Shown here: piece by piece, positions 20,285 to 28,085 of the stretch
How the letters are laid out: every line of letters begins with the position of its first letter
How positions within the stretch are numbered: the first letter of the stretch is position 1
Source: Algiphilus sp.
GTDB taxonomy: Bacteria; Pseudomonadota; Gammaproteobacteria; Nevskiales; Nevskiaceae
Length of the DNA stretch: 31,801 nucleotides
Direction: 5' to 3'
Assembly: GCF_023145115.1 (NCBI RefSeq)
Contig: NZ_JAGLEJ010000047.1
Span: 1 to 31,801, forward strand
Notes under the pieces: model-generated
What the model saw: only the letters and a program-made list of their open reading frames with translations
What the model was told of the DNA's origin: nothing
Database searches by the model: none
Translations under genes and position numbers: made by a program

Positions 20285-22135
20285 TCACATCGAATAGCGC
20301 AGCGTTACGTGAACGGCGCGGCCGGGCTGGTTGTACGTGGCCGCGGTCTGGTACTCGCTGTCCAGCAGGTTCTCCACGCGACCCTGGACGCGCCACGCTG
20401 CGGACAGCTGATAGCCGAGCCGCGCGTCGAGCAGCACATAGCCGGCGAGCCGCTGGCTGTTGGCCGCGTTCTCGTAGCGGCGACCCTCGGCGTAGACGCT
20501 CATGCCGGCGTCGAGACGCCCGAAGCGGCGATCCGCGTCGAACTGGAGAATCTGATCGGGGCGGCGGCGCAGACGGTTGCCGCGATTGTCGCCCTCGCCA
20601 CGATTCTCCGGCCTCTGGTAGGTGTACGCGACGCCCAGTTCCCAGTCGGCGACGTCCAGCGCCGAGCTCAGCTCCACGCCCTGGACCCGCGCCTCGTTGA
20701 CGTTCTCGGGGCGGAAGCTCCCGTCCGGGGCCTGCACCGTGTCGATGAGATCGTCGATGCGCGTATCGAATGCCGCCACCCGGAGGGACCAGATATCGGC
20801 CGACCATTCGGCACCCAGCTCGACGCTGCGCGATTCCTCGGGGGCCACATCCGGGTTCCCGAAGCCGGGGAAGTACAGCTCGTTGAAGCTCGGCGCGCGG
20901 AACGCGGTGCCATAGCTCGCGCGCAGGCGCAGCCGGTCCGCCATCCGCCAGGCGATCGCGGCCGTGCCGGTCTGCTGGTTGTCGAAGTCGTCGTAGTCGT
21001 CCGTCCTTCCCGAGAGCCGGTACTCGAAGGCACCCAGCTCGCCCAGCAGCTGGGCGTAGACGCCGGTGATCTCGCGCCGCGTCTCGTCGTAGCCGGTGGT
21101 GGAATCGACCCGCTCATCGACATGATCGACACCGAGACTGACGCGCTGATCGAGGACGTCGGCATCGGCCTGCACGCTGAAATCATTGCGACTGGTATCG
21201 AAGCGGGTGCGGAAGTCACCATTCCGGAAGTTGCGCGAACGGTCCTCCGACCGCCCCGCGTCGATGGTCAGCGAAAGCGGCTCCCAGGGCCGGACCAGCC
21301 AGGACGCGCCGAAGACCTGCTGGACGGTCTCGGTCTCGTTGACGGCATCGAAGTCGGGGTTGCCGTCGTAGGCGCTCTCGCCGTCAGCATGCAGCGCATT
21401 CGCGCGCAGCTCGCCGAAGCGGCCGAGGTGCAGCCCGCCGCGCCCCGATACCGAGAGACTGCGGTAGCCGTCGTCATCGGGCTCGAAGGTGGTCTGGGAG
21501 TCGATGCCGGCGGTATCGACGACATCGGTGTTCAGGCTGAACCAGCCCCGCTCGCCACCGCCGGAGACGCCCGCGGCACCGCGATAGGTGTCGAAGCTGC
21601 CGCCGCCGAGCTCGAAGTAGCTGCGCCGACCGTCGGTTTCGCTGCCGCGCGTGAAGATCTGGATCACGCCACCGATGGCGTCCGATCCGTACAGACCGGA
21701 CTGCGGGCCGCGCACCACCTCGATGCGCTCGACCTGCTCGATGGGAATGTTCTGGAAGGCGGCCGTGCCACTGGTGGCGGAGCCGATCTCGACACCATCC
21801 AGCAGCACGAGCAGATGGTCGGAGTTGGTCCCGCGGAGGAAGATCGAGGTGTTCTTGCCCGGCCCGCCGTTGTTGGTCAGGTTCAGACCCGGTACCCCGC
21901 GCAGCGCCTCCTCGACGCTGCCGACCTGCCGCCGCTCGATATCGCGGCGCGAGATGACCGATGTCGCGGCCAGACCGTCCGCGACCGTCGGTGTCGGCCC
22001 GCGCGTCGCCGTCACCACCACCGGATCGAGCTCGGCCACTGCCAGCACCAGGGGATCCCCGGATGCCGACGCGGCCGCAGCCACGCACAGCGCGCAGCCC
22101 CCGAGAAGGCGTGATTGAAGGTTCGTGATTGCCAT
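20285..22135 (-). CDS. btuB: TonB-dependent vitamin B12 outer-membrane receptor
   Basis: BtuB takes up cobalamin and other corrinoids through the outer membrane with TonB energy. The 616-aa protein has a signal sequence ending near residue 25. The TonB box DPVVVTAT is at about residues 37-44, and the plug domain contains VEEALRGVPGLNLTNNGGPG, LLVLLDGVEIG and VERIEVVRGPQSGLYGSDAIGGVI. A beta-barrel with alternating strands ends in VENLLDSEYQTA and HVTLRYSM. The last residue is Met, not the usual Phe or Trp. The ATG at 22135 has GAGGGA six bases upstream. The cobalamin riboswitch upstream, the cob genes downstream and divergent btuFCD all support a corrinoid substrate. It is the first gene of the operon. 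Confidence 0.95.
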   Translation of the reverse strand: MAITNLQSRLLGGCALCVAAAASASGDPLVLAVAELDPVVVTATRGPTPTVADGLAATSVISRRDIERRQVGSVEEALRGVPGLNLTNNGGPGKNTSIFLRGTNSDHLLVLLDGVEIGSATSGTAAFQNIPIEQVERIEVVRGPQSGLYGSDAIGGVIQIFTRGSETDGRRSYFELGGGSFDTYRGAAGVSGGGERGWFSLNTDVVDTAGIDSQTTFEPDDDGYRSLSVSGRGGLHLGRFGELRANALHADGESAYDGNPDFDAVNETETVQQVFGASWLVRPWEPLSLTIDAGRSEDRSRNFRNGDFRTRFDTSRNDFSVQADADVLDQRVSLGVDHVDERVDSTTGYDETRREITGVYAQLLGELGAFEYRLSGRTDDYDDFDNQQTGTAAIAWRMADRLRLRASYGTAFRAPSFNELYFPGFGNPDVAPEESRSVELGAEWSADIWSLRVAAFDTRIDDLIDTVQAPDGSFRPENVNEARVQGVELSSALDVADWELGVAYTYQRPENRGEGDNRGNRLRRRPDQILQFDADRRFGRLDAGMSVYAEGRRYENAANSQRLAGYVLLDARLGYQLSAAWRVQGRVENLLDSEYQTAATYNQPGRAVHVTLRYSM

Positions 22136-22164
22136 GCTTGCTCCCTCGCGTGCCACCCGCACGC

Positions 22165-22192
22165 CGTCGTGTCCGCGTTCTGCGACACGGCG
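22165..22192 (-). promoter_or_regulatory. Leader hairpin just upstream of the btuB ribosome binding site
   Basis: Bases 22165-22173 pair with 22184-22192 (CGTGTC/GACACG core plus three outer pairs, one a wobble) around a 10-nt loop. It sits about 18 nt before the GAGGGA of btuB, in the leader between riboswitch and start codon. It may be part of the expression platform, but there is no U-run and I could not find a clear anti-ribosome-binding-site pairing. Confidence 0.3.
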
Positions 22193-22280
22193 CCGGAGCC
22201 AGAGAGCGATCCGATGCGGCAGCCACGAGAGTCGGCCACCGGGAACGCCCGCAGCCAGCCCGCCGCTGTGCCGCGCCAGT

Positions 22281-22480
22281 GTTCCAGGCCGGTATCCGGG
22301 CTTGCGAGTGGAGACAAGGGGTCTCGGGTTGCGGCACCTTCCCATGCCGTTTCGGCACAGTGGCTCATTCGCCGCGAACCGCTCGCTTACCGTTGCGGGG
22401 GCAGCGTCGGCATTGCGCCCTGGGGCGCGCACCGACTTCCCGTTTAACCGCGCCGCGATAGCAGCGCAGGCACCTCGAAC
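22281..22480 (-). promoter_or_regulatory. Cobalamin (adenosylcobalamin) riboswitch
   Basis: On the minus strand this 200-nt stretch carries the conserved parts of the cobalamin aptamer in order. They are the GTTCGAGGTGCC P1/P2 side (22480-22469), a GGTTAAACGGGAAGTCGGTGCG block (22450-22429), AATGCCGACGCTGCCCCCGC (ending about 22396) with AACGGTAAGCGAG, GAGCCACTG (22366-22358), GGGAAGG (22343-22337) and the B12 box AAGCCCGGATACCGGCC (22303-22287). P1 closes by GTTCGAGG (22480-22473) against CCTGGAAC (22288-22281) with one mismatch. It lies 145 nt before btuB. By family knowledge, adenosylcobalamin binding lowers expression of the downstream operon, here btuB through cobS. The divergent btuFCD genes are not covered. 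Confidence 0.95.
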
Positions 22481-22487
22481 GCCGCGA

Positions 22488-22516
22488 AGCCTAAGGCGGT
22501 CGCGACGCCGGGTCAA
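22488..22516 (-). promoter_or_regulatory. Promoter of the btuB-cob operon
   Basis: On the minus strand TTGACC (22516-22511) and TAGGCT (22493-22488) are separated by exactly 17 nt. Transcription would begin near 22481, directly at the first base of riboswitch stem P1. Spacing, match and fit to the aptamer boundary together make this a good sigma70-type promoter. Confidence 0.65.
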
Positions 22517-22648
22517 ATCGCGCCGGCGAACGCCCGTGCAGCGCGACAGCGCAAACTTGCTATCGTGATTCGCGCGTCAACGCGGCGCCCGCAGCGCCTT
22601 GCATGCCCGCACGTTTGGCGCCCCAATCGACATTTTTACAGCTTATCG

Positions 22649-23563
22649 ATGCATTTCGCGAGATCCATCGCTGCCACCGCGCTCCTCCTCCTGCTGCCGG
22701 CCATCGCGCCGGCAGCGCCGGTCGCCGTGGTCGACGATGCCGGGAACCGCCTTCGCCTCGACGCGCCGGCGCAGCGCATCGTCAGCCTCGCGCCGCATCT
22801 CACCGAGAACCTCTTCGCGGTCGGCGCCGGCGAACAGATCGTTGGCGCCAGCCAGTTCAGCGACCACCCGCCCGAGGCCGAGGACATTCCGCGCATCGGC
22901 GGCTATTCGCGCATCGACATCGAGCGCGTTCTGGCGCTGGAGCCCGATCTGGTGGTCGGCTGGTCCAGCGGCAACGACATGGCGCAGCTCGAGCGCCTCA
23001 TCGGCCTGGGTGTACCGGTCTACATATCCGAGCCGCGCAGCTTCGCGGACATCGCCTCGACGCTGGAGCGCCTCGGCCACCTCTCCGGCAATGACGCAAC
23101 GGGCAGTCGCGCCGCCGAGGCACTGCTTTCGGGCGTTTCGGCCCTAGAGACGCGCTATCGCGATGCCGAGCCGGTATCGGTGTTCTACCAGGTCTGGCAG
23201 CAGCCGCTGATGACGGTGAACGACGATCATCTGATCGCCAAGGCCATCGCCCTGTGCGGCGGCGACAACGTCTTCGGCGCGCTCGACACGCTGGTGCCGC
23301 GCATCGATCGCGAGTCGGTGCTGGAGATCGATCCCGAGGTCATCGCCGCGGGCGGCATGGGCGAGGATCGTCGCGACTGGGTCGAGGCGTGGCGGCAGTG
23401 GCCGCAGCTGCAGGCGGTGCGCAAGGAACAGCTCCTGTTCATTCCGCCGTCGCTGATCCAGCGCCACACCCCTCGCGTCCTCGAGGGCACCACCCTGCTC
23501 TGCGATGCGCTCGCGGCGGCTCGCGCCGCGCGCGCCAGCGGCAACCGGGACATCGCACGGTGA
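22649..23563 (+). CDS. btuF: Cobalamin-binding periplasmic protein BtuF
   Basis: BtuF captures corrinoids in the periplasm and delivers them to BtuCD. The 304-aa product has a signal peptide (MHFARSIAATALLLLLPAIAPA). The class III binding-protein fold follows, with RIVSLAPHLTENLFAVGAG, FSDHPPEAEDIPRIGGYS, IERVLALEPDLVVGW and a C-terminal lobe that includes CGGDNVFG. It is longer than E. coli BtuF (266 aa). The ATG at 22649 was chosen because it places the signal peptide at the N-terminus; an in-frame GTG at 22565 would add 28 polar residues. There is no visible ribosome binding site before 22649. The gene is divergent from the riboswitch-led operon and overlaps btuC by 4 nt. Confidence 0.9.
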   Translation: MHFARSIAATALLLLLPAIAPAAPVAVVDDAGNRLRLDAPAQRIVSLAPHLTENLFAVGAGEQIVGASQFSDHPPEAEDIPRIGGYSRIDIERVLALEPDLVVGWSSGNDMAQLERLIGLGVPVYISEPRSFADIASTLERLGHLSGNDATGSRAAEALLSGVSALETRYRDAEPVSVFYQVWQQPLMTVNDDHLIAKAIALCGGDNVFGALDTLVPRIDRESVLEIDPEVIAAGGMGEDRRDWVEAWRQWPQLQAVRKEQLLFIPPSLIQRHTPRVLEGTTLLCDALAAARAARASGNRDIAR

Positions 23564-24534
23564 CACGCCCGTCGCGCAGCCTGCTGGTGCTGCTCCCCTG
23601 CGCCCTGCTGGCCCTCGCGCTGGCCGTGGCCATCGGCAGCGTCAACCTCGCGCCTGCAGAGATCTGGGCGGTACTGCGCGGCGCCGGCGAGCCGCTGCAC
23701 CGGACGATGCTGATGGAACTGCGCCTGCCCCGGGCGCTGGCGGCGTTCGCGGTGGGCGGCCTGCTGTCGGTGGCCGGCGCGCTGATGCAGGTGCTGCTGC
23801 GCAATCCGCTCGCCGATCCCTACGTACTGGGACTGTCCGGCGGTGCGGCGGTGGGAGCCCTGCTGGCGATGATCGCGGGACTCGGCATGGCGCTCGTTTC
23901 CGGCGCCGCGTTCACCGGCGCCCTGGTTTCCACCGCCATCGTGTTCGGCACCGCGCACGGCACCGGCAGCTGGACTCCCACGCGCCTGCTGCTGACCGGC
24001 GTCGTCGTTGCGGCCGGCTGGGGCGCGCTGATCAGTTTCCTGCTCGCGATCGCGCCGGCGCGCGAACTGCCCGGCATGCTGTTCTGGCTGATGGGCGACA
24101 TGGCGAACGCCCGCACACCGTGGCCGCCGCTGGTCGTGCTGGCGCTGGTGGTCGCGGCCGCCATGCCCTTCGGCCGGAGCCTCAACGTGCTGGCGCGCGG
24201 GCCCCAGCAAGCGGCCGCGCTGGGCGTCGCCGTCCGCCGGATGGAGTGGACGGTCTACGTGGCGGCCGCGCTGATCACCGCCACGGCGGTCACGGTGGCC
24301 GGCAGCGTCGGCTTCGTCGGCCTCATCGTGCCACACATGCTGCGCCTCGTCGTCGGCTACGACCAGCGCATCATCCTGCCGGCCTCGGCGCTGGCCGGCG
24401 GCACGCTGCTGGTCCTGGCCGATACCCTGGCGCGCACCATCATCGCCCCGGAGCAGCTGCCGGTGGGTGTCATCACCGCCATGCTCGGCGTGCCCGTCTT
24501 TCTCTGGCTGCTGCATCGGAGCCAATCCACATGA
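23560..24534 (+). CDS. btuC: Cobalamin ABC transporter permease BtuC
   Basis: BtuC is the membrane subunit of the B12 importer and works as a dimer with BtuD in the inner membrane. The 324-aa protein is hydrophobic with about ten membrane segments. It carries the FecCD/BtuC family motifs LRLPRALAAFAVGGLLSVAGALMQ, NPLADPYVLGLSGGA, the cytoplasmic coupling region near ALGVAVRRMEW, GSVGFVGLIVPHMLR and LPVGVITAMLGVPVFLWLL. The start is a GTG at 23560 whose TGA overlap with btuF (GTGA) implies coupled translation. The 3' end overlaps btuD in an ATGA. The substrate is taken from neighbouring btuF and btuB; by sequence alone iron-siderophore permeases look alike. Confidence 0.93.
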   Translation: MTRPSRSLLVLLPCALLALALAVAIGSVNLAPAEIWAVLRGAGEPLHRTMLMELRLPRALAAFAVGGLLSVAGALMQVLLRNPLADPYVLGLSGGAAVGALLAMIAGLGMALVSGAAFTGALVSTAIVFGTAHGTGSWTPTRLLLTGVVVAAGWGALISFLLAIAPARELPGMLFWLMGDMANARTPWPPLVVLALVVAAAMPFGRSLNVLARGPQQAAALGVAVRRMEWTVYVAAALITATAVTVAGSVGFVGLIVPHMLRLVVGYDQRIILPASALAGGTLLVLADTLARTIIAPEQLPVGVITAMLGVPVFLWLLHRSQST

Positions 24535-25310
24535 CCGCGCCCCTCATGCAGCTGGATGCGCTGCGTGTCGATGTCCCGGAAAGGCCCTCGGGCGATGCGC
24601 TCGGCTGTTGCTTCGAGGCCGGCCAGACGTGGGCCATCCTGGGCCCCAACGGAGCCGGCAAGACGACGCTGCTGATGACGCTGGCCGGGCTGCGGCCGCC
24701 GCGCAGCGGTACCGTCCTGCTCGATGAGACGCCGCTGCATCGCATGCCGCGCCGCCGCGCGGCGAGACGGCTGGGTGTGCTGTTCCAGCATCACCACGAC
24801 GGCTTTCCCGCAACGGTGCGCGAAACCGCCCTCATGGGCCGGCACCCGCACCTCCGATCATGGGAGCTGGAGGGTCCGGACGACTTCGATGCGGCGGATG
24901 CCGCGCTTGCGCGCGTCGGGCTCACCGAGCTCGCCGACCGCTCGGTGCAGACGCTGTCGGGTGGCGAGCGGCAGCGTCTCGCCCTCGCCACGCTGCTGAC
25001 GCAGGACCCCGCACTGCTGTTGCTCGACGAGCCCACCAATCATCTCGACCTGCATCACCAGATCGCGATGCTCGACCTGATCCGCACGGAAGTCGCGGAC
25101 GGTCGCTGCACGGTGATGGCCACCCACGACATCAATCTCGCCGCGCGCTACTGCAGCCATGTGCTGCTGCTCTATCCGGACGGCGCTGCCTGCTGGGGTG
25201 CGGTCGCGACCATGCTCTCGGTGCCGGCTCTGGAAAGGCTCTATCGGCAGCCACTGGCGGCCGGTACCGTCGATGGCCTCCCGGTGTTCCTGCCGCGTAC
25301 CGGCGCCTGA
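24531..25310 (+). CDS. btuD: Cobalamin ABC transporter ATP-binding protein BtuD
   Basis: BtuD powers B12 import by ATP hydrolysis. The 259-aa protein shows Walker A GPNGAGKTT, a Q-loop region near LGVLFQHHHDGFP, the signature LSGGERQRLALA, Walker B LLLLDEPTNHLDL and the switch His in MATHDINLAARYC. The product follows the FepC/BtuD pattern closely. The ATG at 24531 overlaps the btuC stop codon. The last 70 nt overlap, tail to tail, the end of the 2H phosphoesterase gene on the other strand. No terminator hairpin with a T-tract is visible after the stop. Confidence 0.93.
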   Translation: MTAPLMQLDALRVDVPERPSGDALGCCFEAGQTWAILGPNGAGKTTLLMTLAGLRPPRSGTVLLDETPLHRMPRRRAARRLGVLFQHHHDGFPATVRETALMGRHPHLRSWELEGPDDFDAADAALARVGLTELADRSVQTLSGGERQRLALATLLTQDPALLLLDEPTNHLDLHHQIAMLDLIRTEVADGRCTVMATHDINLAARYCSHVLLLYPDGAACWGAVATMLSVPALERLYRQPLAAGTVDGLPVFLPRTGA

Positions 25311-25978
25311 TCCCCTGCACATGTCCGCAGGCGCACGCGTACGACCGGCCGCAGGGCGCCGTCATCCACGCCAGGATCGAAGGTCGTCAGGGTCAGGCGC
25401 TTGGCGGTCACTCGCACCGCACTGCTCGATGCCGTCGCGGCGGCCCGCGCAACGGAGCGCATCGGAACCGGAGCCCGGTAGGTTCCCACCGTGACATGGG
25501 GCACGTAGCGCTGCCCGCGCGCGGCCGGAACAGGCGCGCACAACGTCTGCTGGAGACGCTCCAGGACACCGCCTTCGTCACGCACCCGCAGATAGGCACA
25601 ACCGTTGAAACTGCCGATACCGCCCACCAGCACCGTGAATGCCGGCGGCAGCGCGGCGTTCAGCGCGTCCCGCTGTGCGCACCGCTGCCGGATGTCGTAC
25701 TCGTCGGTGTCGGTGGCAACGCGTACCGGAAAGCCGCACGCGGCCAGCGTGATGTGCGGCTGCCGCGCCGGCGCCGGACCGAGCCACGGCGCCAGCCGTT
25801 CGCGGACCCGTGCACAGAGCGCGCGAACGGCTGGCGTGTCGGCTTCGATCAACCAGACCGCGTAACGCCTCCGGCCCCTGTGCCACGCCGCGCGCTGGTC
25901 GGCATCGGGCGGCGGCAGCGCACAGCCGTGCGCGAAGCGGCTGCCAACGGCGCTGACCGGTAGCGCGACCGTGCGCAT
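25241..25978 (-). CDS. 2H phosphoesterase / 2'-5' RNA ligase family protein
   Basis: The 245-aa product has the two HxT motifs that define the 2H superfamily, His75-x-Thr77 in RQPHITLAACG and His161-x-Thr163 in YVPHVTVGTY. They are spaced as in ThpR/LigT-type RNA cyclic phosphodiesterases. Such proteins hydrolyse or form 2',5' or 2',3'-cyclic phosphate bonds in RNA or small nucleotides; the substrate here is unknown. The first 35 or so residues are a variable extension. The ATG at 25978 is 18 nt downstream of the serS stop codon, so the gene may be read through from serS. The last 23 codons overlap the end of btuD on the opposite strand, so the C-terminal tail (RGRNTGRPSTVP and following) may be poorly conserved. 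Confidence 0.75.
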   Translation of the reverse strand: MRTVALPVSAVGSRFAHGCALPPPDADQRAAWHRGRRRYAVWLIEADTPAVRALCARVRERLAPWLGPAPARQPHITLAACGFPVRVATDTDEYDIRQRCAQRDALNAALPPAFTVLVGGIGSFNGCAYLRVRDEGGVLERLQQTLCAPVPAARGQRYVPHVTVGTYRAPVPMRSVARAAATASSSAVRVTAKRLTLTTFDPGVDDGALRPVVRVRLRTCAGDQAPVRGRNTGRPSTVPAASGCR

Positions 25979-25996
25979 GGTCCGAATCGGCGCGGG

Positions 25997-27280
25997 TCAG
26001 CCCCCGCGCGGCACGAGCCGCTCGCGCCCGCCCATGTAGGCGCGCAGCGCCGCCGGCACGGCCACGCTGCCGTCGGGCTGCTGGAAGTTCTCCAGGATGG
26101 CGACCAGCGTGCGGCCGACCGCCAGCGCCGAGCCGTTGAGGGTGTGCAGCAGCTCGGGCTTGCGCGTATCGGGATTGCGCCAGCGCGCCTGCATGCGGCG
26201 CGCCTGGAAATCGCCGCAGTTGGAGCACGACGAGATCTCGCGGTAGGTGTCCTGCGACGGCAGCCACACCTCGATGTCGTAGGTCCGTCGCGCGGCGAAG
26301 CCCATGTCGCCGGTGCACAGCGCGACCACCCGGTAGGGCAGCTCCAGCGCCTGCAGCACGGCCTCGGCGTGACCGGTCAGCGCTTCCAGCGCGGCGTCGG
26401 ATTCCTCGGGTCTCACGGCGTGCACCAGCTCGACCTTCTCGAACTGGTGCTGCCGGATCATGCCGCGCGTATCGCGGCCCGCCGCACCCGCTTCCGAACG
26501 GAAACAGGGCGTGTGCGCCACCCAGCGCCGCGGCAGCGTGTCGGCGTCGACGATCTCGTCGCGCAGCAGATTGGTGACCGGCACCTCGGCGGTGGGGATC
26601 AGGTACCAGGGTGTCTCGCCGTCGAGCCGGAACAGGTCCTCGCCGAACTTGGGCAGCTGACCGGTACCGCGCAGCGAGTCCTCGTTGACGATGAAGGGCA
26701 CGCAGACTTCCTCGTAGCCGTGCTGCGTGCTGTGCAGATCCACCATGAAGGCAACCAGCGCCCGGTGCAGGCGCGCGACATCGCCCTGCAGCACCGCGAA
26801 GCGGCTGCCAGTGAGCTTGGCTGCCTGGGCGAAGTCGAGCCCGTCCAGCCCCTCGCCCACCGCAACGTGGTCGAGCGCGCCTTCGGCGGGGCGCGGATCG
26901 CCCCAGCGGCGCAGCTCGACGTTGTCGGACTCGTCGGCGCCGTCCGGCACGTCGTCGGCGGGCGGGTTGGGCAGCCCCATCGCCAGCCGCTCGATCTCCT
27001 GCTGCAGGGTGTCGAGACGCTCGGCATTGGCGTCGAGCTCGTGCTTGAGGCCCTCGACCTCGGCGAGCAGCGGCTGGATGTCCTCGCCGGCGGCCTTGGC
27101 CTGGCCGATGCGCTTGGCGCTGCTGTTGCGCTTCTGCTGGAGCTCCTCGGTGCCGGTCTGCAGTTCCTTGCGCTGGCGCTCGAGCTCCTGGAAGGCGGCG
27201 ACGTCGAGCTGGAATCCGCGCCGCGCGAGTTGTTGCGCGACGGCCTCGGTCTGCGTGCGCAGCAGTTTGGGATCGATCAT
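25997..27280 (-). CDS. serS: Seryl-tRNA synthetase
   Basis: SerRS charges tRNA-Ser, and tRNA-Sec where present, with serine in the cytoplasm. The 427-aa product is a standard bacterial enzyme. The N-terminal MIDPKLLRTQTEAVAQQLARR leads into the long antiparallel coiled coil up to about residue 105. The class II catalytic domain has TAEVPVTNLLRDEI, motif 2 (CFRSEAGAAGRDTRGMIRQH), SSCSNCGDFQARRM and motif 3 (SALAVGRTLVAILEN). The start is the ATG at 27280; the frame upstream is unrelated to SerRS. The position after crcB and rarA is the usual gammaproteobacterial lolA-rarA-crcB-serS order. Confidence 0.97.
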   Translation of the reverse strand: MIDPKLLRTQTEAVAQQLARRGFQLDVAAFQELERQRKELQTGTEELQQKRNSSAKRIGQAKAAGEDIQPLLAEVEGLKHELDANAERLDTLQQEIERLAMGLPNPPADDVPDGADESDNVELRRWGDPRPAEGALDHVAVGEGLDGLDFAQAAKLTGSRFAVLQGDVARLHRALVAFMVDLHSTQHGYEEVCVPFIVNEDSLRGTGQLPKFGEDLFRLDGETPWYLIPTAEVPVTNLLRDEIVDADTLPRRWVAHTPCFRSEAGAAGRDTRGMIRQHQFEKVELVHAVRPEESDAALEALTGHAEAVLQALELPYRVVALCTGDMGFAARRTYDIEVWLPSQDTYREISSCSNCGDFQARRMQARWRNPDTRKPELLHTLNGSALAVGRTLVAILENFQQPDGSVAVPAALRAYMGGRERLVPRGG

Positions 27281-27321
27281 GGCGGTGGGTCGGCGGGTGG
27301 ATCGGCTGATTCGGGACCGCG

Positions 27322-27327
27322 ATTCTA
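27322..27327 (-). promoter_or_regulatory. Possible -10 element for serS
   Basis: TAGAAT on the minus strand lies 41 nt before the serS ATG, is followed by a GC-rich discriminator (CGCGG) and shares its first three bases with the stop codon of the upstream crcB gene. No good -35 is visible, so serS may also depend on read-through from rarA and crcB. Confidence 0.3.
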
Positions 27328-27729
27328 CCGATGCCGCGCCCCCCGCCGGCGCGCGGCGGCGCCGCCCAGCCACCATCCGGCCGCCGCCCCGGTCATCCAC
27401 GCCGCCAGCGCGGCGGCCAGGGCACCGCCCAGCAGCAGCGCCGCGCCCGGGGAGGGCTCCACGCTGCGCGCGAGCTGCACCCACTCCCAGCTGAAAGTCG
27501 ACAGGCTGGTGAAGCCACCGCAGAACCCCGGCAGCAGGAAGGCCTGCAGCTGCGGCCGATCGCGTTCCAGCAGCCGGTGCGCGGCCGCGCCCATCACCGC
27601 CGCGCCGAGCACATTGACCAGCAGCGTGGCCGCGCCGGGCAGCGCGATGGACACCGAAAGCGCCACGCGCAGCCCGCCACCGAGCGCGCTTCCGGCGGCC
27701 ACCAGCGCGGTGGTGCGCACCCCGTTCAC
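27325..27729 (-). CDS. crcB: Fluoride efflux channel CrcB (first of a pair in coordinate order)
   Basis: CrcB/Fluc proteins are small dual-topology fluoride channels of the inner membrane. The 134-aa product has four hydrophobic segments. It carries the family signature FLLPGFCGGFTSLSTFSWEW in the third segment region and LVNVLGAAVMGAAAH in the second. The start is a GTG at 27729 overlapping the stop of the upstream paralogue (GTGA). The C-terminal tail is basic (AARRRGARHR). No fluoride riboswitch is seen upstream, because the gene lies inside a tight operon. Together with its neighbour it may form a heterodimer, as known for paired crcB genes in some bacteria. Confidence 0.88.
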   Translation of the reverse strand: MNGVRTTALVAAGSALGGGLRVALSVSIALPGAATLLVNVLGAAVMGAAAHRLLERDRPQLQAFLLPGFCGGFTSLSTFSWEWVQLARSVEPSPGAALLLGGALAAALAAWMTGAAAGWWLGGAAARRRGARHR

Positions 27730-28085
27730 GCGACCGCCAGATAGCCGAGCGACGCCGCCAGCGGGCACAGCACCATGGTCGCGGCGGCGTAACTCAGCGC
27801 ATGGCCGCGCTGCGCCCGCCACAGCAGCATCGTCTGCAGGCCGAAGGCAGAGACGGTCGTGAAGCTGCCCAGCCCGGCAACGGCCAGGACCAGCCATACC
27901 GGGTCAAGGCCGGCCGAGCCGGCACTGGTCGCACCGCCCAGCAAACCGATGGCGCCGCTGCCGCCAAGGTTCACCAGCCAGGTGCCCAGCGGCCAGATGC
28001 GGTGGGCGTCGAGGCGCCCGGCGATCCACCAGCGCAGCGTCCCGCCGGCGGCGGCAGCCAGCGCCACCAGCAATGCCAGCGTCAC
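27726..28085 (-). CDS. crcB: Fluoride efflux channel CrcB (second paralogue)
   Basis: The 119-aa product has four hydrophobic segments and CrcB landmarks: GGTLRWWIAGRL at the N-terminus, PLGTWLVNLGGSGAIGLL with the conserved Asn, and GLGSFTTVSAFGLQ with the Phe and Thr/Ser pattern lining the fluoride path. It differs clearly from the adjacent paralogue (GLGSFTTVS against GFCGGFTSLS), so the two are not a recent duplication. The start is a GTG at 28085 that overlaps the rarA stop by 4 nt, and its own stop overlaps the next crcB start. Expression is therefore probably coupled to rarA. Confidence 0.85.
   Translation of the reverse strand: MTLALLVALAAAAGGTLRWWIAGRLDAHRIWPLGTWLVNLGGSGAIGLLGGATSAGSAGLDPVWLVLAVAGLGSFTTVSAFGLQTMLLWRAQRGHALSYAAATMVLCPLAASLGYLAVA

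Noticed and set aside
23227..24525. Minus-strand open frame of about 430 codons opposite btuC
   Set aside because: The translation is rich in Gln, His, Gly and Arg, typical of the antisense of a GC-rich membrane protein gene; btuC is unambiguous.
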